The position numbers and the translations under genes are program-made. The notes beneath the pieces were generated by a model. That model worked only from the letters and a program-made list of their open reading frames with translations. It was not told the DNA's origin and searched no databases. Below, piece after piece: positions 9,092-16,800 of a stretch of DNA of 64,000 bases. How positions within the stretch are numbered: position 1 is the stretch's first letter; every line of letters begins with the position of its first letter. This DNA comes from Mesorhizobium kowhaii (GTDB lineage: Bacteria; Pseudomonadota; Alphaproteobacteria; Rhizobiales; Rhizobiaceae), in contig NZ_MZXV01000056.1 in NCBI RefSeq assembly GCF_003253745.1, positions 1-64,000 of the forward strand. The letters are read 5' to 3'.

Positions 9092-9113
9092 CATCCGCAT
9101 GGTCAGGCGGATG
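9092..9113 (+). promoter_or_regulatory. Short hairpin between the B12 riboswitch and the bluB start
   Basis: CATCCGC (9092-9098) can pair with GCGGATG (9107-9113), a 7-bp stem with an 8-nt loop. It ends 17 nt before the Shine-Dalgarno AAGGGGA of bluB. It has no T-run, so if it takes part in switching it would act on translation or as an anti-structure rather than as a terminator. Inference only. Confidence 0.4.
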
Positions 9114-9143
9114 GCATCTACTGCAATCGCAAGGGGACACGCG

Positions 9144-10037
9144 ATGCCGGAACACATGACCGCTGCTGTTGGCGACGGATTTGACCAGAGTGCGCGCGAC
9201 GCGGTCTATCGCGCCATGTTCACGCGGCGCGATGTCCGCAGCCATTTCCTGCCAACCGCGCTCGATGATGAGGTGCTGGCGCGGCTGCTGCTTGCCGCTC
9301 ACCATGCGCCGTCGGTCGGCTTCATGCAGCCCTGGAATTTCATCGTCATTCGCGATGCCGAGCGACGGGAAAAAGTGCGCGACCTGTTCCTGGCGGCGCG
9401 TGAGCAGGAATTGCCGGCGATCGCGGAAGACCGGCAGGCGCTCTACCGCAAGCTCAAGCTGGAAGGCATCTGCGAAAGCGCGCTCAACATCTGCATCACC
9501 TGCGACCGCCAGCGCTCGAAGGGTTCGCCGCTGGGGCGCTGGCACAATCCGGAGATGGACCTCTACAGCACAGTCTGCGCGGTGCAGAATTTCTGGCTGG
9601 CGGCGCGCGCCGAAGGCGTCGGTGTCGGCTGGGTCAGCATCATCGACGCGCAGGCATTGAAAAGCCTGCTGTCAATTCCCGAGCATGTGACGCCGGTCGC
9701 CTATCTTTGCGTCGGCCATGTTTCCGAGTTCGCGCCAAAGCCAGACCTCGAAGCGCATGGCTGGGGCCGCCGCTTGCCGCTGCCGGAGCTGATCATGAGC
9801 GAGACCTTTTCCGGGCAAGGTGAAACGCTGCTCAAATCGACCGTGCAGCGCCTCAATGCCGTTGACGTCGCATCGGCGACCACCGCTGATCAGCGGGTCG
9901 CGCCGGCCGTGCCCCAGCGCGAGCCGCCGAAGGAGGCCAGCGCCTTGTCTTTGAGTTCACTGAACTTCGACGACGCTTCGGCGAGCCGGGCGTCCCAGGC
10001 GGGATCGGGCACCTGGCCCTCGATGGTCCTGAAATAG
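9144..10037 (+). CDS. bluB: 5,6-dimethylbenzimidazole synthase BluB, with C-terminal extension
   Basis: A flavin-destructase of the nitroreductase fold that turns FMNH2 and O2 into 5,6-dimethylbenzimidazole, the lower ligand of vitamin B12. Matches to Sinorhizobium BluB are easy to see: TRRDVRSHFLP, LLLAAHHAPSVGFMQPWNFIV, RQALYRKLKLEGI, HNPEMDLYSTVCAVQNFWLAARAEG and GVGWVSI. The start ATG at 9144 has the Shine-Dalgarno AAGGGGA. The normal protein ends about residue 225, after WGRRLPLPELI; here the frame continues some 70 residues of low-complexity sequence and overlaps the convergent gene by 148 nt. The tail is probably a lost stop codon. Expression should be turned off by cobalamin through the leader riboswitch. 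Confidence 0.93.
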   Translation: MPEHMTAAVGDGFDQSARDAVYRAMFTRRDVRSHFLPTALDDEVLARLLLAAHHAPSVGFMQPWNFIVIRDAERREKVRDLFLAAREQELPAIAEDRQALYRKLKLEGICESALNICITCDRQRSKGSPLGRWHNPEMDLYSTVCAVQNFWLAARAEGVGVGWVSIIDAQALKSLLSIPEHVTPVAYLCVGHVSEFAPKPDLEAHGWGRRLPLPELIMSETFSGQGETLLKSTVQRLNAVDVASATTADQRVAPAVPQREPPKEASALSLSSLNFDDASASRASQAGSGTWPSMVLK

Positions 10038-10873
10038 ACCTGCATCAGGCAGGCGATGGCGAAGGGTTCGATGAACGCTGCCTTGAAGGCCCAGGCGAAG
10101 ACGATGGCAAGCACGAAGGCCCAGCCGGCGAGTTGCCCGGGCATGAGGAAAAGAATGGCGCCGGCCGGAGCCAGCATCAACAGGAAGATGACGAACGACA
10201 CGCCCCACATGATGACCGCCAGCCAGACGGCGTTCTTGACCATGACCTCGCCGTTCTGGGCGTAGAGCACGACGCCTTGGCGGGCCGTCTCGAACGGCGA
10301 GGCTGAATTGACGCGGATGTTGTAGCCGAGGATGATCTCGTCGACATAGGTCAGCGACAGGCGGATCACCGTGTTGATGAAGGAGACCAGGCCGCCCAAG
10401 CCCGGAATCGGCAGGAAGGCGGCGATGCCGCCGATCAGCCCGGTGATGGCGCGGATGGCACCCTTGACCAGCTGGTCGACGATAAAAAGCATGTTGGCCT
10501 CGGCAAAACGCTGGGTCACGATGTCCTTGGCGTAGGCAATCTGGTTCTGGCCGGTGGGAATGTCACGGCCGTCGATCAGATGGACCATGACCGCGATATG
10601 GCCGGCCTTGACGACATAGAGGATGTATTCGCGGATCCAGTAGACGGCGATCGAGACGATGCCGAACCCGACCACGCCGCCCCACAAGGCAAAGGACAGC
10701 GGCCCGTCGGGATCGGTGGAGATATGGCCGACGCCGTAGCCAACGGAGGCGCCGGTGCCGGTCGCCATGATGTAGGCCAGCGTGATGCCGAAATAGACGA
10801 TCATGCGAAAGACAATGAAGGGCCAGGTCCGCATCATGATGGACACCGACCTGCCAATATCGAAATCCCACAT
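9890..10873 (-). CDS. Multi-pass membrane protein of unknown function
   Basis: 327 residues from the ATG at 10873 (GGGAG upstream). The hydrophobic pattern gives five to six membrane segments: IVYFGITLAYIMATG near 25, FALWGGVVGFGIVSIAVYW near 62-80, AIRAITGLIGGIAAFLPIPGLGG near 160-180, WLAVIMWGVSFVIFLLML near 230-247, and AGAILFLMPGQLAGWAFVLAIVFAWAF after that. It ends with a soluble, helical C-terminus. Similar sequences are annotated as hypothetical in Mesorhizobium; I cannot name a function. Its 3' end overlaps the extended tail of bluB on the other strand. Confidence 0.75.
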   Translation of the reverse strand: MWDFDIGRSVSIMMRTWPFIVFRMIVYFGITLAYIMATGTGASVGYGVGHISTDPDGPLSFALWGGVVGFGIVSIAVYWIREYILYVVKAGHIAVMVHLIDGRDIPTGQNQIAYAKDIVTQRFAEANMLFIVDQLVKGAIRAITGLIGGIAAFLPIPGLGGLVSFINTVIRLSLTYVDEIILGYNIRVNSASPFETARQGVVLYAQNGEVMVKNAVWLAVIMWGVSFVIFLLMLAPAGAILFLMPGQLAGWAFVLAIVFAWAFKAAFIEPFAIACLMQVYFRTIEGQVPDPAWDARLAEASSKFSELKDKALASFGGSRWGTAGATR

Positions 10874-10970
10874 GCCCCGAATCTCCCGCTCAGAGATGGC
10901 GCAGGAGGATGCGCTCAAACCGGTTATTGTCAATCGCGGGCAGTAGCGGGCCAGGCCGCCAATGGGGATT

Positions 10971-11579
10971 CTAGTTCGGCTGCGGACCCGGCTTTTTGAG
11001 CAGACCCTCAAGCAGTTGCTTGAACGCCGTCACCACCTTCTTCGACGTCGCTTCGGGGTCGTTCGAATTGGCGATCCGCTGTGCCGCCTGACTGCTCGCT
11101 CCGTTGATCAGCCGCGAGGCGGTCTCGGGGTCGAGGCTGGAGACGACAACCCCCTCCTCCTGCAGCGTCGTCAGGTGGCCGGTCATTGAAGCGATGCACG
11201 CATTGGCGTTCGGCCATTGTGCCGGATCCCCCAGCACGGCCGGGCCGTCCCGGAACATGATACGCTGGATTTCCGGCTCCAACGCCATCTCGATATAGGT
11301 CGTGCATTCGTCGACGAAATGCTGCCAGCGGGTCGGCGCTCTCGACGCCACTTCGTTCACGTGCGCCGCCATCTCGCCGTCGATTTCGGCGATGACCGCC
11401 TGCAGCAATCCCTTCTTGTCGCCGAAGTGATGATAGAGTGCGCCGCGCGTCAGCCCGGCCGAGGCAGTGAAATCATCCATCGAGGCCTGGGCATAGCCGA
11501 TCGTACCGAAGGCATGGCGGGCCGCCGCGATCAGCTTGGCGCGGGTCTCGGCGATCATTTCCTTGCGAGGTTTGTGCAT
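10971..11579 (-). CDS. TetR-family transcriptional regulator
   Basis: 202 residues. The N-terminal TetR helix-turn-helix is clear: RAKLIAAARHAFGTIGYAQASMDDFTASAGLTRGALYHHFGDKKGLL (about residues 12-60). The C-terminal ligand domain is unlike any I can name. The start is taken as MHKPRKEM at 11579; an ATG seven codons upstream is possible. It is divergent from an MFS exporter gene, and three copies of one inverted repeat lie between them. This is the standard layout of a repressor that controls itself and an efflux pump. Confidence 0.9.
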   Translation of the reverse strand: MHKPRKEMIAETRAKLIAAARHAFGTIGYAQASMDDFTASAGLTRGALYHHFGDKKGLLQAVIAEIDGEMAAHVNEVASRAPTRWQHFVDECTTYIEMALEPEIQRIMFRDGPAVLGDPAQWPNANACIASMTGHLTTLQEEGVVVSSLDPETASRLINGASSQAAQRIANSNDPEATSKKVVTAFKQLLEGLLKKPGPQPN

Positions 11580-11597
11580 GGCTTCTGGACCTATTAA

Positions 11598-11664
11598 CAT
11601 ACGTCGCGTATGCCAATTGACATACGTGGCGTATGATCTATCTAACAATCATACGCCTCGTATG
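11598..11664. promoter_or_regulatory. Three copies of a palindromic operator, CATACG-N3-CGTATG
   Basis: The 15-bp palindrome occurs at 11598-11612, 11621-11635 and 11650-11664, with perfect 6-bp half-sites each time. The centre-to-centre spacings are 23 and 29 bp. Site 1 lies 19 bp upstream of the TetR start, site 3 lies 36 bp upstream of the MFS start. TetR dimers bind such palindromes. Three sites in one 67-bp divergent promoter suggest shared, cooperative repression of both genes. Confidence 0.85.
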
Positions 11665-11700
11665 TAATTGTCGAATCTTCCTTTGTCGAGGAACCGGACC

Positions 11701-12924
11701 ATGCAAAATCCCTATTCGGAAATCTTTCGCGCTCCCGGCGCCAAGGGCTTTGCAAGCGCAGGCTTCATGGCTCGACTGCCGATTGCGATGGCGCCAATCG
11801 GCATCGTGGCGATGCTGTCGCAGACGCGCGGCGAGTACTGGCTGGCCGGCGCTGTTTCCGCGACATTCGCGCTGGCCAACGCTTTCGCGGCGCCGCAGAT
11901 ATCAAGGCTGGTGGACCGCGTTGGCCAGACGCGGATCGTGGTGCCGACCACGATCATCTCCGTGCTCGCCTTCGCAGTCCTGATTGTGGCGGCCAATCAG
12001 GACTGGCCGGTATGGACGTTGTTCGTGTCGGCGCTGCCGGCCGCGGCGATGCCCAGCATCCCGGCAATGGTGCGCGCGCGCTGGACCGAGATTTTCCGCG
12101 GGCGGCCCGAAATGAACACCGCATTCGCCTTCGAGTCGGCGGCGGACGAGCTGGTCTACGTTGCCGGGGCATCGCTGTCGGTGGGCCTGAGTGCCGCCCT
12201 GTTCCCGGAAGCGGGAATGCTGGCGAGCACGCTGTTCCTTGCCGTCGGCTCGACGGCGTTCATCCTGCAGCGTTCGACCGAGCCGCAAGTGCGGCCGGCG
12301 GAACAGGATTCGCGCGGCTCGGCAATCCGCCTGCGGCCGGTGCAGATCATCACCTTCGCCCTGATCTTCATCGGCGCGACCTTCGCGACAACGGAAGTGA
12401 GCACCGTGGCGATCACCAAGGAGCTTGGCCAACCAGGCGCCGCGAGCCTGGTGATCGGCGTCTACGCGCTGGGGTCGTTCGTGCTCGGCATCATCGTCGG
12501 GGCGCTCAACCTGAAAATGGCCCTGCAGCGTCAACTTGCTATCGCCGTCGCCGTCATCGCGCTCACAGCGCTGCCGTTGCTCGCCGCCGACACGGTGCCG
12601 CTTCTGGCGCTGGCCGTCTTCGTCAGCGGCGTGGCGATCTCACCGACCTTCATCACGGCATTCGGCTTGATCGAGCGGCACGTGCCGGAAGCGATGCTGA
12701 CCGAGGGCATCACCTGGGTGACCACCGGGATCGGCATCGGCATGGCGCTGGGCTCGTTCGCGGCCGGCTCGGTGGTGGATGCATTCGGCGCCCAGAACGG
12801 GTTCTGGGTGTCGGTGGCTTCAGGTACAATCGCACTGGCCACCGTACTGCTTGGCCAGCGCAGCCTTGCCACGCCTAAATGCGACCTGGACGGATGCGAA
12901 GCAGGCGTCGTTCCTGCAGAATGA
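11701..12924 (+). CDS. MFS transporter, probably a TetR-regulated exporter
   Basis: 407 residues with the 12-segment pattern of the major facilitator superfamily, for example LPIAMAPIGIVAMLSQ, WLAGAVSATFALANAF, IISVLAFAVLIVAA, IITFALIFIGATFAT, GVYALGSFVLGIIVGAL and WVTTGIGIGMALGSFAAGSVV. The motif ISRLVDRVGQTR between segments 2 and 3 is the MFS loop signature. The C-terminus is short and has two cysteines (CDLDGCEAG). The substrate is unknown; the divergent TetR gene suggests a toxic or foreign compound. A convergent hairpin follows the stop. Confidence 0.88.
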   Translation: MQNPYSEIFRAPGAKGFASAGFMARLPIAMAPIGIVAMLSQTRGEYWLAGAVSATFALANAFAAPQISRLVDRVGQTRIVVPTTIISVLAFAVLIVAANQDWPVWTLFVSALPAAAMPSIPAMVRARWTEIFRGRPEMNTAFAFESAADELVYVAGASLSVGLSAALFPEAGMLASTLFLAVGSTAFILQRSTEPQVRPAEQDSRGSAIRLRPVQIITFALIFIGATFATTEVSTVAITKELGQPGAASLVIGVYALGSFVLGIIVGALNLKMALQRQLAIAVAVIALTALPLLAADTVPLLALAVFVSGVAISPTFITAFGLIERHVPEAMLTEGITWVTTGIGIGMALGSFAAGSVVDAFGAQNGFWVSVASGTIALATVLLGQRSLATPKCDLDGCEAGVVPAE

Positions 12925-12931
12925 TCCCCGA

Positions 12932-12960
12932 AGCGCCCGGTTTCGAACGGATCGGGCGCT
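12932..12960. terminator. Hairpin between convergent MFS and ribBA genes
   Basis: AGCGCCCG (12932-12939) pairs with CGGGCGCT (12953-12960), leaving a 13-nt loop. It is placed between the stop codons of two converging genes, as a bidirectional terminator would be. There is no strong T-run on either side. Confidence 0.5.
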
Positions 12961-12977
12961 ATCCCGGTGGTTGCCCT

Positions 12978-14078
12978 TCAGAGAATCTCGGTCTTGGCGA
13001 TGTGGATGCCAAAGCCCTCGAGACCGACATAGTGGCGTTCGCGTGAAGCGATCAGATTGATCGAGGAAATGCCGAGATCCTTGAGTATCTGCGCGCCGAG
13101 ACCAATCTCGCGCCATTCGTTCTCACGGCGGCGCGCCTCTTCGTGATCCTCGCGGTCGCCGCTGGCCGGCCGCTTGCGCTCCTGATGGGCGACGCCGACG
13201 GAGCCCTCGCGCAGATAGACGATGACACCACGCCTGCGCTCGCCCATCGCCTTCATGATACCGTCCAGCCGATGGCTGGTGCCGAACACGTCGGTCACCA
13301 CATCCTCGGAATGCAGGCGCACCGGCACCTCCTCGCCGTCGCGGATGTCGCCGAAGACAATGGCGACGTGATGCATCGAGTCCCAGGGCAACGTGTAGGT
13401 GAAGACCTGCGCCTTGCCGCCGAGCGTGTCGATTTCGGAGCAAGCCACGCGTTCGACCAGCGTTTCCTTGCGTTGCCGGTAGGCGATGAGGTCGGCGACC
13501 GAAACCTGTTTGAGGCCATGCTCTTCGGCAAAGGCCGAAACCTGCGGGCCGCGCTTGACGGTGCCGTCGTCGTTGACCAGTTCCGAGATGACGCCGACCG
13601 GCGCCAGGCCGGCGAGCTTGCACAGATCGACCGCAGCTTCGGTATGGCCCGAGCGCATCAGCACGCCGCCCTCGCGCGCGATCAGCGGGAAGATGTGGCC
13701 GGGACGGACGAAATCCGAGCCGCCGACATTGCCGTTGGCGAGATTGCGCACGGTCAACGTGCGGTCCTCGGCCGAAATGCCTGTGGTCGTGCCGTGCTTG
13801 AAATCGACGCTGACGGTGAAGGCGGTGGTGTGGGCGGAATCATTGTCGGCGACCATCGGCGACAGGTTGAGTCGCTTGGCCTCCTCGCGCGGCATCGGCG
13901 TGCAGACGATGCCGGAGGTGTGACGGATGATGAACGCCATCTTCTCCGGCGTGCAGTGGACGGCGGCGACGATCAGGTCGCCCTCGTTCTCGCGCCCGTC
14001 ATCGTCCATGACGACGACGATCTCGCCGCGCTCGAAAGCGCGCAGGGCTTCGACGATTTTCTTCTGGTCGTAAGGCAT
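12978..14078 (-). CDS. ribB: 3,4-dihydroxy-2-butanone 4-phosphate synthase with degenerate GTP cyclohydrolase II domain
   Basis: 366 residues. The N-terminal half is a complete RibB: DDDGRENEGDL (about residues 25-35), HTSGIVCTPM, GHIFPLIAREGGVLMRSGHTEAAVDL. It makes 3,4-dihydroxy-2-butanone 4-phosphate from ribulose 5-phosphate for riboflavin. The C-terminal half resembles RibA (GTP cyclohydrolase II) in outline, ending LGAQILKDLGISSINLI. However, the zinc site C-x10-C-x-C is missing: the segment reads VRLHSEDVVTDVFGTSHRLDG. So the second domain should not hydrolyse GTP, and the cell needs another RibA. Hybrid proteins of this kind are usual in Rhizobiales. Confidence 0.93.
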   Translation of the reverse strand: MPYDQKKIVEALRAFERGEIVVVMDDDGRENEGDLIVAAVHCTPEKMAFIIRHTSGIVCTPMPREEAKRLNLSPMVADNDSAHTTAFTVSVDFKHGTTTGISAEDRTLTVRNLANGNVGGSDFVRPGHIFPLIAREGGVLMRSGHTEAAVDLCKLAGLAPVGVISELVNDDGTVKRGPQVSAFAEEHGLKQVSVADLIAYRQRKETLVERVACSEIDTLGGKAQVFTYTLPWDSMHHVAIVFGDIRDGEEVPVRLHSEDVVTDVFGTSHRLDGIMKAMGERRRGVIVYLREGSVGVAHQERKRPASGDREDHEEARRRENEWREIGLGAQILKDLGISSINLIASRERHYVGLEGFGIHIAKTEIL

Positions 14079-14097
14079 TGGGCTCGCTTCGCTCGCA

Positions 14098-14195
14098 GGG
14101 AATAGGGAGTAGGGCAGTAAGGGAGTAGGGAAAAGGAAAAATGGCTGGCTCTGTAGGCGGCCTAACTACTGCCTACTGCCTATTGCCTATTCCCC
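14098..14195. repeat. Inverted pair of degenerate heptanucleotide (GGGARTA/GGCARTA) arrays
   Basis: The left arm (14098-14130) is four to five units of GGGAATA or GGGAGTA on the plus strand. The right arm (14166-14195) is the same kind of array on the minus strand (GGCAATA, GGCAGTA). Together they can form a long imperfect hairpin. The right arm overlaps the end of aroC and supplies its last codons and stop. The 35-nt middle has no gene. Confidence 0.75.
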
Positions 14196-15289
14196 TTCCC
14201 TGTCTGTCCCCTATGACGCAGATAATGATCGGCAATGGCGCAGGCAACCATCGCCTCGCCGATTGGCACGGCGCGGATGCCGACGCACGGATCGTGACGG
14301 CCCTTGGTCATGATCTCGACGTCGTTACCGTCCTTGTCGATCGACTTTCGCGGCGTCAGGATCGATGAGGTCGGCTTGACGGCGAAACGGGCGATGATCG
14401 CCTGGCCGGTCGAGATGCCGCCGAGGATGCCGCCGGCATTGTTGGACAGGAACACCGGCTTGCCGTCATTGCCCATGCGCATCTCGTCGGCATTCTGTTC
14501 GCCGGTGATGCGGGCGGCCTCGAAACCATTGCCGATCTCGACGCCCTTGACGGCGTTGATAGACATCAGGCCGGACGCAATGTCCTGGTCGAGCTTGGCA
14601 TAGATCGGTGCGCCGAGGCCAGCCGGAACACCATCGGCAACGATCTCGATCACCGCACCGACCGAGGATCCCGCCTTGCGGATGCCGTCGAGATACTGCG
14701 TGAAGACGGGAACGGAAGCCGGATCGGGGGTGAAGAACGGATTTTCCGCGTCGCCGATGAAATTCCAGTTCCAGTTGGCGCGATCGATCGATTTTTCGCC
14801 CATCGACACCAGCGCGCCGCGCACCACCACGCCCGGCACCACCTTGCGGGCGAGTGCTCCGGCCGCCACGCGCGCCGCCGTCTCGCGGGCCGAGGAGCGG
14901 CCGCCGCCGCGATAATCGCGCACGCCATATTTGACGTCATAGGTGTAATCGGCATGGCCGGGCCGATATTGACGGGCGATTTCGCCATAGTCCTTCGAGC
15001 GCTGGTCGACATTCTCGATCAGCATCGACACCGGCGTGCCGGTGGTGATCATCGTCTCGCCGTCCTCGTCGAGGATGAAGCCCGACAGCACCTTCACTTC
15101 ATCGGGTTCGCGGCGCTGGGTGACGAAGCGTGACTGGCCCGGCCGGCGCTTGTCGAGTTCGGCCTGGATGTCTCGCTGAGTGAAGCGGATGCCGGGCGGA
15201 CAGCCGTCGACCACACAGCCGAGTGCGGCGCCGTGGCTTTCGCCCCAGGTGGTGACGCGGAAAAGGTGGCCGAACGTGTTGTGAGACAT
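14180..15289 (-). CDS. aroC: Chorismate synthase
   Basis: 369 residues, starting MSHNTFGHLFRVTTWGESHG. It makes chorismate from 5-enolpyruvylshikimate 3-phosphate with reduced FMN, the last shared step toward aromatic amino acids, folate and quinones. The three family signatures are seen: GESHGAALGCVVDGCPPG (about 15-32), YRGGGRSSARETAARVAAGA (about 125-144) and RHDPCVGIRAVPIGEAM near 335. The last residues, GKGNRQ, are encoded by an intergenic heptanucleotide repeat, so the native C-terminus has been replaced or extended by a few codons without touching the fold. Confidence 0.96.
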   Translation of the reverse strand: MSHNTFGHLFRVTTWGESHGAALGCVVDGCPPGIRFTQRDIQAELDKRRPGQSRFVTQRREPDEVKVLSGFILDEDGETMITTGTPVSMLIENVDQRSKDYGEIARQYRPGHADYTYDVKYGVRDYRGGGRSSARETAARVAAGALARKVVPGVVVRGALVSMGEKSIDRANWNWNFIGDAENPFFTPDPASVPVFTQYLDGIRKAGSSVGAVIEIVADGVPAGLGAPIYAKLDQDIASGLMSINAVKGVEIGNGFEAARITGEQNADEMRMGNDGKPVFLSNNAGGILGGISTGQAIIARFAVKPTSSILTPRKSIDKDGNDVEIMTKGRHDPCVGIRAVPIGEAMVACAIADHYLRHRGQTGKGNRQ

Positions 15290-15324
15290 GAAATGACCCT
15301 GCCCCGGCGTCGGAGCCGGCTTAG

Positions 15325-15424
15325 CACATGACCCGAAATCGAAGCAATTTTCGGAAAGGATCATGCGCAAAATCAAAAGTGCTACAGCGTCCCTGCGCAT
15401 CCAAGAGGACGCGCGGCGCTGTGG
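15325..15424. repeat. Repeat-like intergenic palindromes upstream of aroC
   Basis: The gap between aroC and the DUF1344 gene (281 nt) contains two folded segments. One is around ACCCGAAATCGAAGCAATTTTCGG, the other is an imperfect palindrome from CTACAGCGTCC to GGCGCTGTGG. Both strings resemble dispersed intergenic sequences I recall from Mesorhizobium. The window has no second copy, so the repeat claim rests on memory. Confidence 0.4.
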
Positions 15425-15570
15425 TCTGCCTTCTATTGGCGTTTTTCACAGGGGTCAAACTGTGATCTGGCGGATTTAGTTTTGACACATTCGGTTGGTT
15501 TCTGCTCTCTTCCATCCGCCAGCCATCGCCTGCCGCCGCCATGCCGGTGCAATGACAAAAAGGAACGACC

Positions 15571-15825
15571 ATGCGTACCCTGATTGGCGCCGTTGCCGCC
15601 ACGCTGCTGCTTTCCACCGCCGCTTTCGCTGGCCAGACCGAAGGCCTGATCAAGAAGATCGACAAGGACACGGCGACGCTGACGCTGGATGACGGCAAGT
15701 CCTACAAGCTGAATGCCGAGACAGATCTCGACTCGCTGAAGCCGGGCATGGACGTCGTCATCGCCTACGATGAGACCAATGGCGAGAACATCGTCACCGA
15801 CATGGAATTGCCGGACACCGAATAA
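15571..15825 (+). CDS. DUF1344 family exported protein
   Basis: 84 residues. A Sec signal peptide MRTLIGAVAATLLLSTAAFA (cut after AFA, residue 20) is followed by a small beta-rich domain, QTEGLIKKIDKDTATLTLDDGKSYKLN. This is the DUF1344 pattern of Rhizobiales periplasmic proteins. The Shine-Dalgarno AAAGGAACG precedes the ATG. Function unknown. Confidence 0.85.
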   Translation: MRTLIGAVAATLLLSTAAFAGQTEGLIKKIDKDTATLTLDDGKSYKLNAETDLDSLKPGMDVVIAYDETNGENIVTDMELPDTE

Positions 15826-16006
15826 GCGCTTTCCGGCTCCGCACGGCCAGATCCATTCCGACAGGGTCGGAATCGGCTTTATCTTCTTGTCCAAGCAGCT
15901 TGGGCGCGCTGGGCGAGGGCCGGCCCTTGCCAACGCCATCCGTTGGTAGCAATCTCAGCTCGCAGATCCAGCCATCGAATGGAAGATCCGCGGCGGGGGC
16001 CGAACA

Positions 16007-16726
16007 ATGTGCAGCGACTGCGAGGGCGAAGGGGTCGACCGGAGGGATTTCCTCAAGGTCGGCGCGGGGCTCGTCGCGATCGGTCTTGGTGGAGCTTCCT
16101 GGTCGGCGCGCGCGGCCGAGGGCACTGCAACGACGCTGTCCCCTGATGAAGCGATCGCCGCGTTGAAGTCCGGCAACGAACGCTATGTCAGCCACCCGGA
16201 ACTCTGCTCGATTGACCTTGCCGCGGAGCGGAACGCTGTTGCCACACACCAGGCGCCTTGGGCTACGGTCATCAGTTGCGCCGACAGTCGCGTTCCGCCT
16301 GAGTTGATCTTCGGCGGCCACGGCGTTGGAGACCTATTCGTCGCCCGGAATGCTGGCAACCTCGTCGACACCGCGACGCTCGGCACGGTCGAATACGGCG
16401 CGGCGGTGCTCGGCTCGCCATTGATCGTCGTGCTCGCGCACACAAGCTGCGGTGCCGTCAAGGCGGCTTGCGACGTGGTCACCAAGAACGCTACCTATCC
16501 GGGCGCGATCGGCCCGATGATCGAACCGATCCTGCCTGCGGCGATCGCGGTGCGGAGCGAGGCGGGCGATTTCGTCGACAACACCGCTAAGGAGAGCGCG
16601 CGGCGAACTGCGCGGCGCCTGGCCGTTTCAAGCAAGCTCTTGGCCGGTCTCACCGGGGCCGGGAAGCTGAAGATCGTCGCGGCAATCTATGATCTTGAAA
16701 CGGGTGTGGTGACCTACATCGAATAA
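16007..16726 (+). CDS. Beta-class carbonic anhydrase with twin-arginine signal
   Basis: 239 residues. The start MCSDCEGEG leads into DRRDFLKVGAGLVAIGLGGASWSARA, a twin-arginine (Tat) export signal, so the folded, zinc-loaded enzyme should reach the periplasm. The beta-carbonic-anhydrase core has C91-A-D93-S-R95 and H145-x2-C148 (AHTSCGAV), the zinc and catalytic dyad residues. It hydrates CO2 to bicarbonate. The periplasmic location suggests trapping of CO2 or pH control. A later start (GVDRRDFL) is possible. Confidence 0.92.
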   Translation: MCSDCEGEGVDRRDFLKVGAGLVAIGLGGASWSARAAEGTATTLSPDEAIAALKSGNERYVSHPELCSIDLAAERNAVATHQAPWATVISCADSRVPPELIFGGHGVGDLFVARNAGNLVDTATLGTVEYGAAVLGSPLIVVLAHTSCGAVKAACDVVTKNATYPGAIGPMIEPILPAAIAVRSEAGDFVDNTAKESARRTARRLAVSSKLLAGLTGAGKLKIVAAIYDLETGVVTYIE

Positions 16727-16800
16727 CACGTTCATCCTTAACGACCGGGGCCAAGAGTTGGGAGCCTTCTAAACCAGTCTCGGATGTATAGCCTTCATAG

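Noticed and set aside
9054..9143. Upstream start for bluB at 9054
   Set aside because: This segment is part of the B12 riboswitch and the hairpin that follows; the ATG at 9144 has the Shine-Dalgarno and the family N-terminus.
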